Assembly (NCBI RefSeq): GCF_013373865.1
Contig: NC_050467.1
Location: 18,746,996 to 18,810,995, forward strand
Length of the DNA: 64,000 nt
DNA from: Monomorium pharaonis
Taxonomy: Eukaryota > Arthropoda > Insecta > Hymenoptera > Formicidae
Direction: 5' to 3'
Positions 1 to 14,399 of this stretch are shown piece after piece. Numbering within the stretch: position 1 is the first letter of the stretch; every line of letters begins with the position of its first letter. Position numbers and translations under genes: made by a program. The notes beneath the pieces are model-generated. The model did not search any database. It was not told the origin of the DNA and saw nothing but the letters and a program-made list of their open reading frames with translations.

Positions 1-1913
1 ATGCGAACGGTTCTCCGGGTCGTCGTCGGGGGGACGGTTCAGCGGGCGGCGAGCGGTGTCCGGGAAAAACGAAAAAAACTCGAGAACCTCGCATCTCCCG
101 GCTACCGGCGGAATAAGGATTTATATCGCTGGTGTCTCCTTCGTGACATAATCTGGAAATGTGTTGCGCGCGGACGCGGGGCTTTGTAAAAACCGTGGAT
201 ACGAAGTATAAGCACGAGGTAAGCGAAACCCGTCCGTGTTGTCGCGACAAGAGAATAAACATTAATAATAAGAATGTAAACGTTTCTCTTAGCGGGAAAT
301 AAAACTTGACGACGGTTTCACGAAGTTCCATTAAGCTAATGCAAAATGTATAATAAAATTACCAGGAATAACTATTCTCTTAATTATGTTTCGGAAGAGT
401 TTGTAATGCGATTAACTGATGCAATTTTAGATAATTTGAAGAAAAAAAAAACCACGTGAGCGACAGCAATCATAAGAAAGACTTACACACGTGCGTGTGC
501 GTGTGTTTCTAGTCTCCACACTCGTATTTATGTCGATTTCCCTCGCATTTACGAGAGCACGATCTACGCATCATTAGAAGATGATCGACGTTATAAGCGG
601 TCTTCGTACAGTTCGTTGGCTCTCGCTTTATATGTGATTACCTTCGAACTGGGTTATCTACATCGTATCAGCACTAGGTAGGTAAATATTGAGTATATGA
701 AGGGAACTTCGCGGAGAGCTACGTACTCTCTTCGGGGGACAACTGTGACACGCGTATGTACACGTTGTGTAATACACGTGTGTTAAACATGCGGCTCGAG
801 GGGAATAAACTCACCGGCGCCATTCGACAAAAGGGGTCGAAAGGGATTCCGTTGGAATTACCAGAATTGTCGGGCAAATACAGATTAGAAGCAATTAAGA
901 CACCGAGGACGTTAAGTTCCGCCGAGATACGACCAAACGTCGCAAGTGGAAATTCCCGACAGAAAGACTAACATCTCGAACGTGGTCTCGTCGCGAAAAC
1001 GTGGAGAGAAGGGAAGCCCCACGTGGGATTAAGATGTCAAAAGGAAGAAATTTGTCGACGTGAAACGTCGGCAAAACTCCGCGACACGTTCTCTCGCATT
1101 TCCTATCTGCATTTGAGTAAGGTCGTCACATATGTCGCTTATTTATCATCCGAGATGTAGGATGAAGAGATAGTTGTATGTGGAGAAATGTCCTCGATAA
1201 CAATCCGTTTGAATTTCTTCGCCAATTTTTCGCGTTCTCCGCATCGTAAGGTGAGTCATTTCGTGGAACAATAGCGTAACTCATGTTTCCTCGTTTGAGA
1301 AAACAGAAGGAAGGTTCAACAAAGGAGCATGTAATCTCCGGCTGATTTATTCGAGTACTCCTTCCACGGTGAACAAGCCGGAGTCATATTACGTATATAA
1401 AGTTGATTCCTCTCAACGAAGAGGTAAGAAAAATTTGACTCGTGTTTCCGTTTTTAAATTAACGCAAGAAGAATCCAAGCATTTGCGCTGAGAAACAGCG
1501 CGGAGTACGCGAAACACGACCCGCATGTCTCGCGTTTACAAGGAAAACGAAGAAGTGATCGCAACTCCACGTACCGAAGGTACGTCGACAGGTGTATCGT
1601 TTTGTGTCGGTAAACACGAGTTGCGCTTTCTCGCCGCTGGTTACATCGATACCCCACCCCCATCCCCCGCCAGCCCTTTGTATATTTATGTATGTCGCAT
1701 TATGCACACGACGCGCGAGTGTTGGTAAACACGGTGTGTGGGTTATGGTGTGACGGAATAACGTTAGTATGGGGCCGCCTGGGTAGGGGTGGTTTAGACC
1801 CTATCGATCACAAGCCTCGTCCACGACACATAACGTGCCCCCTCGCTTCGCTTCGCAACCTATTTCTGCAGGTCTCGGACACGAGCGAGAAGGAGAGAGC
1901 GAGAGAGGAGGAG

Positions 1914-1916
<3 letters not shown>

Positions 1917-1973
<57 letters not shown>

Positions 1974-1980
1974 TGTGTGT
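1917..1980. repeat. (GA)n microsatellite with short (GT)n
   Basis: A nearly pure GA dinucleotide array of about 54 bp is followed directly by five GT units. A purine-rich degenerate lead-in (GGAGAGAGCGAGAG, GAGGAGGAG) precedes it. Predicted open frames crossing it are runs of Arg-Glu or Ser-Leu and are not genes. Confidence 0.95.
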
Positions 1981-2859
1981 GGGTGTATGTGTGTAGAAAT
2001 CGTAAGGGGTTGAAAATGAAAAGTAAACGCGGCGGTGGGAATCGTCAATCACGAATCGTGCGAATAGTAACACTGTTTTCGCGTATTTCTGTGTAACGAA
2101 TAATAAAAATTCCGTTACTACGCATTTTGTTTGACGTTACGATACGTCAGGAATATAATCCTGCTATTACTCCAGAAGATTAAACATGTCCATGCTACAT
2201 GAAACACGCTTCGCCGGCATGACGTTTGATACAAAAACGTCATTGAATCTTTGCTTAGAGATATAACAATTCGCAAATATACCGATGTTTGAAATTCACT
2301 CGCGATGTTACCGAATATCCAGTCTATTTCAATTCAATAAAAGATGAATTCGCGAATTGATAATTTCTTTTTCTTGAGGAACGAACGAATTATTAAATAT
2401 TAAATTACCGTATGTTAGCTGGAAACAAACTTTGCTTATAAAATTCAAAAGTGATAGATGTGGAGTTTCAAGACTTTCGGAGATAACATTAATTTCGCTT
2501 GAAATTATTATCCTTGAAATTATGAGACGTTGAAAATTAGATAATATGCATAAATTGCTTTTAAGAAGAGCGATAGTTCACCATACTTTTACGCGGTAGA
2601 AGCATTACCGAGAGACAACAAGTAATACTCCCGTTCCCAGTGATTAATGCATTAGGGGGAGGAAAAAATCTCATTGCCAAGAATACGTCCGCTGTGTATT
2701 ATCATTGAAATTTATCCCTCCCATCTCTTTAATTCAATGTGATAACATTTCTCGGAATAAATGATAGAATATTCGCGACTTTTCCGATTATTCATCACTG
2801 AGATACTTAATTCCTAGACTTGATTAGAGCGCTTTTAAAACTTTTTAAAATCTCGTTCC

Positions 2860-2863
<4 letters not shown>

Positions 2864-2927
<64 letters not shown>
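2864..2927. repeat. (GA)n microsatellite
   Basis: About 63 bp of uninterrupted GA repeat on the plus strand. A long CT array at 3,266-3,324, about 340 bp downstream, is its reverse complement. The two purine/pyrimidine tracts are therefore in inverted orientation and could pair in single-stranded DNA or RNA. Confidence 0.95.
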
Positions 2928-2928
<1 letters not shown>

Positions 2929-3262
2929 CCAAACGGCGGAAATAACATGTATATCTGGAACCAAGAATATAGTGGAAATAGCTCGTATTTATGCAAACCG
3001 TGCATACATGGCCAAGAAATATACGTGACCAAGCAAGTGCACCGACTGGACTCGTATAATAGACATATTGTACGGCAGCACGTTGTTACAAATGTGTTGC
3101 GTATTGTTATCACTGAATATTTCAGCGCAGTGTACTGCGCAATTTACATTTAAGCGAAAATATTATGATTATGTCATTTCGCGAACGTATTCACATCTCA
3201 TTTATATATTTATATCTTTGCAAATATTTTTTATCTTTATTTATTTTTAAAATAGAGGATAA

Positions 3263-3265
<3 letters not shown>

Positions 3266-3324
<59 letters not shown>
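3266..3324. repeat. (CT)n microsatellite
   Basis: About 59 bp of uninterrupted CT repeat, in inverted orientation to the GA array at 2,864-2,927. Confidence 0.95.
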
Positions 3325-3327
<3 letters not shown>

Positions 3328-6300
3328 AATGGTACTAATCTCTAAAATAAATCTTTAAAAAATTTGTGCAAATATATATATATATATATATAAACTAAAA
3401 AATTTTTTTTATTTAATTTACTATATATAAACAATGTTTTTAAACAGCCAGAGTATAAAAATAAATGTTCTATTTCATAGTGTCAGAGGCATTCAAACTT
3501 TTCGATTTACATTAACCGATGCAATCACTAACTTTAATAGTTCGAGAAGGTAAGTTTAAATGATTTCATTAATAAATTAGATGTTCAACGGAACATTCGA
3601 TGGCCCTTAAAGTTTGGAAGACTGGGAACAATGACCAAAAAAAAACGATAAAGTCATAAATGTTTAAACTTTCAAATAATTCATACACATGTTTCACGTG
3701 TGTAGAATATACAGTTTCTGAGTTGTCAATATCCTTGCCTAATCACAATTGGACCTTTCATCTATGGTATTGTGCGCACCGTCAGTAAACCAATCAATTC
3801 GCGTCTGTAGCTATATGTTTACTTAATTAATTAAGACTCAACACTCAAGACAGAGCACACAGAGCGTTCTACATGCTACTGCATAAATCGGGAGATTTGA
3901 CGTTATCTTACACGTACAAATTTACAAAATCAAGACTCATCTTCTACGGGCGCTATCTTTTTCTTATTTTTTTGACTAATACTGCAAAGTATAAAACATC
4001 ACGTACATACTTCATTAATCTTTAATACGTAAGTTCTAGAAACTTTAAAGACTTTAAAACTCTTTTAAGTTTCGCTAACAATACTTAACTCTGAAAGATG
4101 TTGCGGGATATAAAATTTATGGTTTGTATAAAGAATCGAAAAAAAAAGAGGGGAAAAAAGCGGAAAAATATCAGTTGTAACATGTCAAATATACGAGGAT
4201 GAAACGATTCGGATAACTGGGAAATAGACGCTATCAATCGCGGAGGACGGATATATTGTTCGTCATGTCTGTTCGGATTATCAGCGACGTAAAAGGGATG
4301 ATGAAAGTAAAGTACACCGTCCTGGTGCGCTAACTTACGGCTTGCTTTGAAAAATATTTATATGTACATAGGCGGGGCCGCGTCTTTAACGGTAACAAAG
4401 ACCCCGGCAGCATTTACTGCAACCAGTATCTATACATAACTAAAAAATCAATATTATCTGTGCGTTTCTCTCTGTACAGCGTGCTTAACTTATGGTCGCG
4501 GTTTTTAAAAATATTCACCCTTGCTTTACTTTAAAAGCAAATTCCGTAGCTGTCCCGCGTGCGCGGAGAATTGAGAAATCGATGTGTCTTAGCATTGTAC
4601 GTGGCAACGAATCAAACCCACCCTGTGTGCCAAACGTAATGATGGATGATGAAAAATCTGCCTGCGTTTGCCAACCTCTCATTTCCTATTTTCTATATAT
4701 AAGCCGGCTTTAAAATACAAATATTTGCACAGCTTTTATATAAAAAAGAGCAGATGCAAAATATTGAGCTATTTTTTTACAATGTTAAATGATACAAGTA
4801 ATTATTTTATAAAATGCATTAAATTGCTCAAATATACACAATAATATACATATTAACTTTGTTATATTGTCAATTAAAAATAGCTAATTAAAACCTCACA
4901 CTAAGAACAAACATTTTTGGTAACGTAAAAATCTTAGTTATCTATTGTCTTCTTTAAATGAATCTAATAAATTCTTAATTGTGAGTCTGAGGATCACGAA
5001 ATATATCTGAAATAGCATGTAAACGCCCCGCAGGTCAAGACTACGAAACACTGTCTATTCTGACTCTCAAAATAGCTCGCAAACAGAAATGGAACCATTT
5101 GACAAAACTTCGAATCGCTATCACCGGTATATCATTCTTTCCCGAAAATTTCCGGTTCAAAGATCGCGTTCGGACGTTCGGTAAAAAGTACGTACTCCAC
5201 AATTTCGGCTTTTCTGCGAGACTTCGCTCGTGATTTACGCGTTTGCCACCCACGTCGCCGTCCATTCGCGGTTAAATGTGTATGCCAGAGCGTAAATATT
5301 CAAAAGTCCGTTGGGCGCGCCGAATGCATAACGACGGAATTAATGTCTAGCTCGCGTCGCTCTTCATTTTCACCGGTGAGCTTTTTCGAGCATTTCCAGT
5401 GCACTGCATAATGCATTTACGACCGTATCTACAAGTTTTTTGGAAAGCTTGCTCGGGCAGTTGCTAGTCTTATTTCCTGTATCTCTGTCCTTATTACGTC
5501 ACTACGGTCATATGTATTAAAAACTGCAAAGTGTCTTTCAGAAAGACGCGTGTAAATAAAGTTTTATACTGATTGAATTTTACAGTATTAAGAAATGTTT
5601 TATCGGAAAAAAATTTTATTTTTATTTTTAATAATGATATATATTTTACATTATATAGACGTATATAAAAAATAAAATGTATATATATACGTATAAAATT
5701 GTTTAGTTTATTCTTGGTAGTGTTACTACAAAGTAATAATACACTCCAAGTGAGATACACTCAGAATAGTCTCTTTTTAACATTTTAAATATTAAAGTAT
5801 TTAAATATTTTAAATATAAATTTTTTAAAACACTTATATATATATATATATATATATAAACAGTAAAATTATTATCACGTGAGAGTCAACTGCCTCACAC
5901 GTACATTTGCAATAATAAGTCATTAATAATGCAAGCGTAAATATATTCAATAGTTACTTGCAACTTTTGCATGCAGAAATATAAAATGTAGATATAAGTA
6001 TGTGTAAAAACAATACAAACAAATGAACTATTCCAAAAATATCTAAATAAATTCGATCAACACTGTGCGCAATGCTTGTCTGTTACAGGAACAATTTACA
6101 TGCTAGCTGAATCGAATCCAGTAAAATAAATACATGTTGGCGTTATATTAAAAATACAGGATATACGTATCATAATATTTGTAGACGAAGTTAAAAACAA
6201 TAGATACGGTCGAAATGGTACATTTCATATTCAACTGCAGAAAATATATAATTTTTCTGGGGCAAATATAAAACGCCAGATTTTCATATCAGGTTTGGGG

Positions 6301-7323
6301 AAAAAAAACGATGTCTCTCGTCAGATTAAAACAGAAAAAAAAAACTTGGCTCCAGATTCATCGGAGAACCTATAATTGAGAGAAAGCGAGAGATCGGCGA
6401 TACGTGTGTGCGTGTATGTGTGCGTCACATATCTGTAATAACTGTGTCACTTCTTTTTTGCTATCCTTCCGCGCGTGGATTCCCACTTGTTTCGCAGTAA
6501 ATTATAAGCACTCGTGTTGATCACTTGTACGCTGCAATTTGCATTCCCCCGTGTTAATCAAATTCGGGTTAACCAGAGCGAGTGCAAGAGATTGCGCTTG
6601 TTACCCTGCGGATTTAATGCCGGCGAAATACACACGGTCTCGTTTATCGAGCGTTCTCGTTCAAGCCACGAGTATCGGGTTTGCTTCATCGAGATACGGC
6701 TCGATGCGTTACGCTGTTATACGCGATCACAAGCGATCTAACGGGATTACATTCGTGTTATATTAATTAAACGTTAATTCACAAATTAACATATCAGTAA
6801 ACTGACATGACGTATAAACCATTGTTGAGATGCAATGTTAATTGTCGTATATTTAGAGCTTGGAATGATTATGGCGAAAATGTGATATACAAATGTACGT
6901 ACTATATATGGTTATATGTTAAAACATACATTTGCAAAGTGTATTTAAAATAAAATCTGATTTTTACATATTAGTGGAGAAGCATAAACAAAAAAGAATC
7001 ATAAAAGAGTATGGGGAATTATACTTCTGTTGTCTTTTTCTGGCGTATGAAAATTTATATATCTCAACAATATAGAAATTTTTATCAAAAAAATAATAAT
7101 GTTGTAATAATCATTACAACATTAATTCCAGTATACATTGAGATATAATAGAAGATAATGTTAGTAGTATCGTTATAAAATTAACGCCAGTTAATCAAGA
7201 AAAATGCTTGATTAGATATTACTTATTAATAATATCGTGATGCAATGTTTTATTTGCTTATTCTTTTATATATTGTTTCATAATTATGAATACATATATT
7301 GTTATGTGTTTTCGTCTTTTTAA

Positions 7324-7620
7324 AGATATACTCAAAAAGTTAATAGCTTTGCTAACAGATGTTGTAACGTCGCTGAAGCAAATCGATTGGCATCTTTCGA
7401 GAGCACCGACTTCATCGCGCTCATTTTCGCATACCTGCCGCATGCGAATCTTAGCAATTTCCGGCAGATGGAAGATTCACTCCAGCAAACTTTTAGCAAA
7501 TGAATCGGTCGAATCTGTGCCGCTACGGACGCGTTTAAAAATTTCGTGGAGAAAGTCGCGCGCCGCTTCGCTGCTCGATTGGTTGGACCGAAAGATAATA
7601 ATGCGACATGCCAAGAGTAA
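7324..7620 (+). pseudogene. Broken coding-like stretch, possible gene remnant
   Basis: One frame (codons starting at 7,327, 7,330 and so on) reads as an ordinary amphipathic protein segment for about 98 codons and ends at a TAA at 7,618. It is interrupted once, by an in-frame TGA at 7,501-7,503. Before the stop it reads with a typical globular or helical composition (for example ASFESTDFIALIFAYLPHAN). After it come IGRICAATDAFKNFVEKVA and an Arg-rich stretch. A pyrimidine run and AAAG just before 7,326 could be a splice acceptor. Local GC is higher than in the surrounding DNA. A longer open frame overlaps in another phase (7,286-7,825) but reads less like a protein. I do not recognise the family. 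It may be a decayed exon, or a real exon with a sequencing error or small intron. Confidence 0.27.
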
Positions 7621-9016
7621 GGCAATCTCGATCAAGTTTCACAATGACTCAGAAATGTCAGAAGATATACAATCAAACCGGGATATTTCAATAAAAATAG
7701 TAGCGAGAAAGAAAAAAGAAGGGAAAAAAAGGGAAAAAATGCGTCTTCTAAAATATCAAAACAACCGGACTGTAACTATAGATAAGCGGGATTTTCTCAA
7801 ATGGTTGCTGCATTACGTTGTATAGTATCAGTCGATACTTTGATGAGCCTTTTTCACCCTCTTTTCTCTTTTCTATTTATCAATCACACGTAGAACGTGT
7901 ATATCTTCCAACAAAATACTCGCGTGTATTCAATAAATTTTTATCGACCACTTTTCTTGCAAACGCTTCATTCGTTTTCCTTATCCGTTTGCTTCGATTT
8001 GAATTATTTTATTTCGGTCTCGACATCTCGTTCGATTAGATATCTATATAAGAATCAAATTTCAATGTATAGTTATATGCGATATAATGATATATTTTCT
8101 TAGTATTATAGTAGATAGAATATGTGGCTATTTATATAAATTCTATCAATTTGATAGCCGCTTCAACTTCTAAGCCTCAATTTTAGAACATACGATTTTA
8201 AGAATTATTTCTTTTCAATTCCTAAATTTACAATAAACCTTAAATTGTTTTGATAATTTTTTAATAAATTTAATATATACGTCAATATTATTAATAATTA
8301 CAATATTATACGTATATACATAATACATGTTTAAAATTATGATCTAACAGAAAGACTAACAAAATTATATTTAAAATAATTCTTAAAATTACATGTTTTA
8401 AAATTATATTTATATTAATAATTACAAAAATTATTAATAATATTAATAATATGTATATATATAAATGATTTTAATAAAGAATTTTCCTCAAGAAATAATC
8501 TTAATATTAAAACATAGATGCAAAGATTTCGATTTTAAAATATTAAAAATAGCGCCCCTGAAATTTAGAAATCTAAAATAGTAAAAGTATAATTATCGCA
8601 ACTTTTCTTAAATAATTTCTCAGTAATATAAAAAATATAACAAATAGAATTTTTTTTATATATATTTGCATGACAACTTATCAGATTTTCGCTGCTTCTA
8701 ACACTGAAATAGTACGAACATTTAATCCAATTAGCACATCTTCTTAGCAAACAGAATTTGCGAAACGAACGACAAATAGAAGAATAATGCCGACGCGAGT
8801 ATTATGCGTCGTATAACGGGTATCGAAAACGATTCCGTCGGATCGGATATGCAATGTGTTCCTCTTCATATGCATACGCATTCCGCGTAAATTACGGAGC
8901 AGACGTACGCCACGCAGACGCGTGGTAATCCCGCGTGAAAAGCAGCTGTAACTTGCGTGCCGATCATTTTGCGTGAACCTAACGTGTGTTCGACGAAGAG
9001 ACGATAACGGAATCCC

Positions 9017-9019
<3 letters not shown>

Positions 9020-9071
<52 letters not shown>
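9020..9071. repeat. (CT)n microsatellite
   Basis: About 52 bp of CT repeat, uninterrupted until a final TT. Confidence 0.95.
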
Positions 9072-9072
<1 letters not shown>

Positions 9073-10604
9073 ATAACGTCAAATTAATAAGACGATGAAC
9101 GTGATCGCTCTGAGCGGAATGCATGCGAGCGCGAAAATGATTTCCTCTTAGCGTTACTAACATCACGGCTGACATGTGCGACATATGGCAGTTCTAACTA
9201 CTATTACACGCGTCGGAAACGCTTGAAAGTGTTCCTCCACGATTTTCAAAACTTTTACTCGCTCCTCTAGATGTAAAATATGCTAAGTTAGTCCATACCA
9301 AATAAAGTACCTGAACCCAATTAGGCCTCACACTAAGTAAAATAAAATTTTATTTTTCTGAGTGATTGACATAAAGATTTTATATTAATCACGCTCACTT
9401 AGTTTATATATTATATATCCATAAACAGAATTTAAAAAAATTAAAATTAAGAAACATGTTTGCATGTACATGCGCGTATTAAAACATCTAGCTAATATAA
9501 ATAAATAATAAAAGATATGAGGTATTTTTGCAAGTATTCGTATACTGCTAAACTTTACTTCTTTCTACTTAAAAAATAAAAATCACAATTTTTCAAAGGC
9601 CTACAAACACAAATTTATTTTATAATTTGTTTCGTTGTCGCAAGATGTGACATTCTTTCTAGGTCAGTGATTCGTCTTCATCTACGTGCAAAGCACGAAA
9701 TTGTAATTTGTATGAGTGCTTTATTACAAAGGCGCGAGCAGTAACAAAGTACCAACTGGGAGTACTTTGAGTCTATGAAACAGAAACAAGTTCAAGAACA
9801 GTTTGAGACAAAGGTGTCGGAAAGGTGTTAGATGAATACAGAGTGATAAAGGAAGTCGCCCTCGAGCAACCGTAAAGATTATCTTCGTCACTTGGTATAC
9901 TCGATTATCAAAATCGACGTTTCATTTTCGAATGGCTCTACAAGATAAAAATTGACACGTGTCATTAGAAAAAGAGCAGGATATCGTCGTCGTATGTTAT
10001 AATTTTTCTCAGGAGAGCTTGTCGATCTACTGTTTCGCTCATCGTCCTGGTTTTATATCGATGACCCGTGACATATATTTGTTCGATAAATGCCTTAATT
10101 GGACCAAGCAAGTACGTCCACGTTAAATCACTTACACGTGCAACGGCGACAATGTTCTTGGATTGAGGTCGACAAAAATTGTTCCCTTTGCGACAATTGT
10201 ATCGGTTATTTGTCGTATTAAGTCCATACAGCGCGTAATAATTTTCAGAGAATGATTTAATTCCACTTGTGCCCTTTGAATTCTATTCGTATATCGTAAA
10301 TATAATTTCTGCACGTGACATGGTTATTAAACACTTTAATAATATTGTAATAGTAAATTAAAACGCGGTTCGCTAAACGGAATAAAACTCTGTAAAAGAT
10401 TTCGAAAAATACATACATATAAGCAAAAAAATTTATTTAAAAAATCTAAAGCAATCTAAAACTTTCTTTGTGATAATATAAGACATTCTTAAATAACAAA
10501 AGTTTCAGTTCTTTTGAAATTTATAAAAGTACTCGTAAACTTTAACCTCGATGTAAGGTAAATGTAAACAGCATTGAATAAAAAGTTGGAAAATTACATT
10601 TGTC

Positions 10605-10670
10605 GTTTTATTAAAGTAACAAATTCTATAAACATTAAATTGTTTATAGAATTTGTTATTTTAATAAAAC
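10605..10670. repeat. Near-perfect AT-rich palindrome
   Basis: The left arm GTTTTATTAAAGTAACAAAT continues through TCTATAAACA. It is mirrored by a right arm that starts TGTTTATAGAATTTGTTA and ends TTTTAATAAAAC. Arms are about 30 bp with one or two mismatches and a loop of about 6 bp. A partial third copy of the arm (AACAAATTCTATAAC) follows immediately. It could form a hairpin or cruciform and is probably a remnant of an inverted-repeat element. Confidence 0.8.
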
Positions 10671-13600
10671 AACAAATTCTATAACAATAGCGAACGCAAA
10701 TCCGTAGTTTACGCGAATGGGAAGATAAGGAACCGACTGTTCTATTTTCAGAGTCCGTAAATTTAATTTCACAGTTATTACAAACCATTTCACCCTTTGT
10801 ACCAGAAAATCCCAAGGGATGACAGGGATGCATCCGAGCACAGAAGCTTATTAATTACATTCGTGAGTGCAGCGACTTGTAACAATTAAACTTTCAGAGT
10901 AGGCAAAATTAGGTTATTGTCAGTAATATCGCTTCTCTGTAATAAACGCCGGTTCATCCACAGCCTTATTATACAACAATTATGACGATCACAATAATAT
11001 ATTTTATATTATATCATGTCTCATACAGCAAACTAAAACTTAATTTCAATTTTAGACAATAATTTACGATGAAATTACGTTTAAATAACGTGCAATTCTA
11101 TTTCTTTGGACGTTATGTATTATGGAATAATTTTTAATTAACAATTTTATAGCTGCAATATACTCGACTACCATTTCCATAATATGTTCTGCAATTTAAA
11201 TTACGAATAACACATTACCTTCCGAGCATTTTGCACGATGCAGAAACACGAAACATTATAAATGCACAAAAATATTTAAAATATATCTGAGAATTGTAAA
11301 CTGCGCACAGCTTATCAATGAATTAATATTTGTACGATAAACAAACAATCAATAAAAATCAATTACAGAATAAAAAAATGTATTGATATTAGGTGGCCGC
11401 GAAAGTTGGGTCATGAGAAATCTCACTGTACTTTATACGAAGAAAACTCTGACTAAAAACATCGCGCTACTAATTCCAGCTTGTCACGATGCGGTTAATT
11501 GCGTTACAATCTATCCCATCGATTATCGTCGACTGAGAAGAATCGTGTGAACAGAGACCTAGTCTAGTACACGCATACACACACACATGTGAAAGTATCT
11601 TATCGAAGCGTACATCGGCGCGAGATTTTTATTTCAGTGGGAAAATCGCATTAAGCTTTTCGTGGCAGCGAATAAAAAGTTTCGTTTAAATTGTCGTGAA
11701 ATAACATAGATTAAAACTCCATTGCAAAAAATCTATTAATCGCACCTTCGCAGTAGAATAGACACAGAATATCGTTTTCCAAGTAATCAAATCCCGATAC
11801 GCTTTAATAATTGCAATAATCTCGATCATAAAAATAAACGATCATAAAATCTTGATCATAAAAATACAATACGCGTATCGTAAAATAATCTTTCTAAAAC
11901 ATAATTTTATGATTTCAGCAGATTTAGTGAAAAATTGTAAAACGGGAAGACTATATCCCTATAATTTTACACTCTTGTTGATATAACTAGATTTAATTTC
12001 ACAAATATGATTAGAGTCACGTCAAATTAATATTAATAAATAATACACGACAATCTGTCGCTTGTAAATATCTTGATACAATAGCTGAAAATACCCTTAA
12101 ACTGAATTGGTTTCAAAAACTAGAAAGTGCAAATTATGTTAAATTTCGTTCTGTTCATTTATTTTTAAAATTAATGCCAAATATAATTCATCATATTAAC
12201 AGCTACTTAAATGCAAAACGCGAGAGTAATTTGTATTATTTAAATAATCCGTAATTAAATGAGCTGTTAGTATTAAAGTTTGTAAGATGTGTGTAATGAT
12301 ACATACTTATCGAAACTATATACTGTGAAATCAGTGAAAGTTCTGTGCAGAATATCTTGTAAAATTTTATTATTAATATTATTAATTGGTATCCTTACTA
12401 TCAATCCGTAGATGATATCAGCCAATAATATCATCATAATAATTTAAGAAACGCGTACGATTTTAAAAAAATGTCGCCCAGAAATTGATGACTTATTATA
12501 TAAAATGTAATTTATTGTTATAGACTTTTCCTCTTGAACGCAGTTACTTGCGATTCATCACAGAGCAAAACTTAATCTATATTTATATTTTTATACTTTA
12601 TATATACATCAAATTATACTTGTGGAATTTTAAAAAATTAGAATTTCTATCGGTTTCTCATTTACCTGCATGCGTAACAAGTATCCCATAAGAATTCGAT
12701 TTCGAACATTTTTAATTCACTATGCGGCATACAAAATTAATTAAGGCAGAAAGATCGGATAAAATATAAAGTATCATAATTCGCACGTTTGTGTGAAGGA
12801 ATGTAAACGTATCTGCGGTTAATATTATACACAATTATGTAATTTAATCCGCGCACGTTTGTGATAGTATATAGTATGAGTATTACCGTTGTCTCGATTA
12901 CATATCCGGATTCTCATAGAATGACTCTCAGAAATTACGCGGGAACAAAAGCGCTGTGTGATAATCTTTATTCAACTAAAGAATTCCACAAAAGATACAA
13001 TTTAAACGCTTAACGGTAAGACAAGAATGCTATACTTATGTTTAGAAAAAGATCAATTGTCGTGATAATAAAGTAAATATAATATTTAAAAAATTATTTT
13101 CTCTTTTTTATTAAAAAAAAAAAAACAATTTTAAATTTAAATATGAAATAACAAAATATGAAACAGGTATTTAAAAGATATATTCAGCTTTTCACTTGAT
13201 ATTTATTGTATAAATAATACCGTAATCATAAATAGTAATATCATCGTCGTTTTTGTTTTAGTTAATAAAATATTAATGTAATAATGTGATGATATTTTCC
13301 ATGGAGAATTAAAGTTTCGTGTTACAGCATAGAAATAAACACGCAAATAAGTACAACTCTGGAAAATGAAACCAGCTGTCAAAATTAGAATTTAGATTAA
13401 AAAAGTTGCAACGTGAGAAGCTGAAACAGATATGCAGCGAGTTTCAAATGTGCTGGTTCGCAGAATAGCAATGCGTGTAACATATCCTGAATGATTTTAA
13501 CAAATTGAATACGCGAAATTGATCCGCTCCTAGAAACCTAATTGTCAGATGAACTCTATTTGCGGGATTCGGCCCGTAATTGATGTATCTTTTTACATCA

Positions 13601-14399
13601 AAACAATCGCTGGTGTTAAAAAAAATTGTTTTGGCGAGGGAGGAGGAAGGAAATAAAGCGTTTTCGATATCGCATATCGTGATTAATTCTCACGATGGCG
13701 GGCTGTTTTCTGGTGGTTCCGGCGGAATGCGGAAGCTTGACGAATAAAATCTCCAAAATTGATATTTTTCAAACTGATGTACCGCAACAATTTATGGGAT
13801 TGCGAACTGTTTTTTGCCGTGAGTCTGGCGGCTGAATACATTTTCCAAATTGATGTTTCAAACCGCGATGATTTATAGGACTTTTTTACAAGTGCTTTTT
13901 TTTTAATAAAATATTTGCGATGCAAATATATAACAACGCGCGCCGCGCGGTGATTCGGCATTAAAAAAAGGGGGTATAAATGTACAAATGATACCGTATT
14001 TAAATGCAAGTTGTAGGTTACATAGGCGTATGCTGCACGACACATTTCCTCTTTATCCGAAAATCAAACAATGCGAGCGAAATAGCGGCACAGTATGCTC
14101 GATAATACTGAATTCATACCATTCTCTGCGATTTATCGCATAATCCGAGGTGTTTATTGTTTCGTAAATTCGTACATGTGCGTGGTGATTACAATGTTAC
14201 AACGTTCGATTATGCGAAGGAGAGAGTGCGCATTCGGTGCATTCTCGTCGAGAAGGTCCGTCGTTTATAGAACGCTCATTTATACGCATTTCAATGGATG
14301 CATTTTCATTATTTAGCGAGCACGTGAAAACTTTTCTACGAAGCGAGCACGTAATGTTAGTAAATAAATAAAAACAAATTGACAGTAGCGTTTTACGGG

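Larger units (their letters stand above)
1..7323. other. Gene-poor AT-rich region
   Basis: I see no supported protein-coding exon here. Open frames are short, lack recognisable domains, and many lie over (GA)n/(CT)n arrays. The first 220 bases are GC-rich and end in a good splice-donor consensus (ACGAG|GTAAGC, exon side ending at 218). This could be a non-coding first exon of a plus-strand transcript, but no partner acceptor could be tied to it. The rest is AT-rich spacer with poly-A and poly-T runs. Confidence 0.6.
7621..14399. other. AT-rich non-coding region
   Basis: No exon with supporting splice signals or recognisable protein was found. Contents are AT-rich spacer, a CT microsatellite (9,020-9,071), short AT-rich palindromes (about 9,329-9,365 and 10,605-10,670), and open frames without domain character. 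The longest of these is 120 codons on the minus strand at 13,683-14,045 and is not recognisable. Confidence 0.6.

Noticed and set aside
7286..7825. A 179-codon plus-strand frame
   Set aside because: It overlaps the more protein-like broken frame at 7,324-7,620 in a different phase, is Lys/Arg/Ser-rich, and has no recognisable domain.
13683..14045. A 120-codon minus-strand frame
   Set aside because: No recognisable motif, unusual composition rich in Lys/Arg/Tyr/His, and no splice context or Kozak support. Probably chance.
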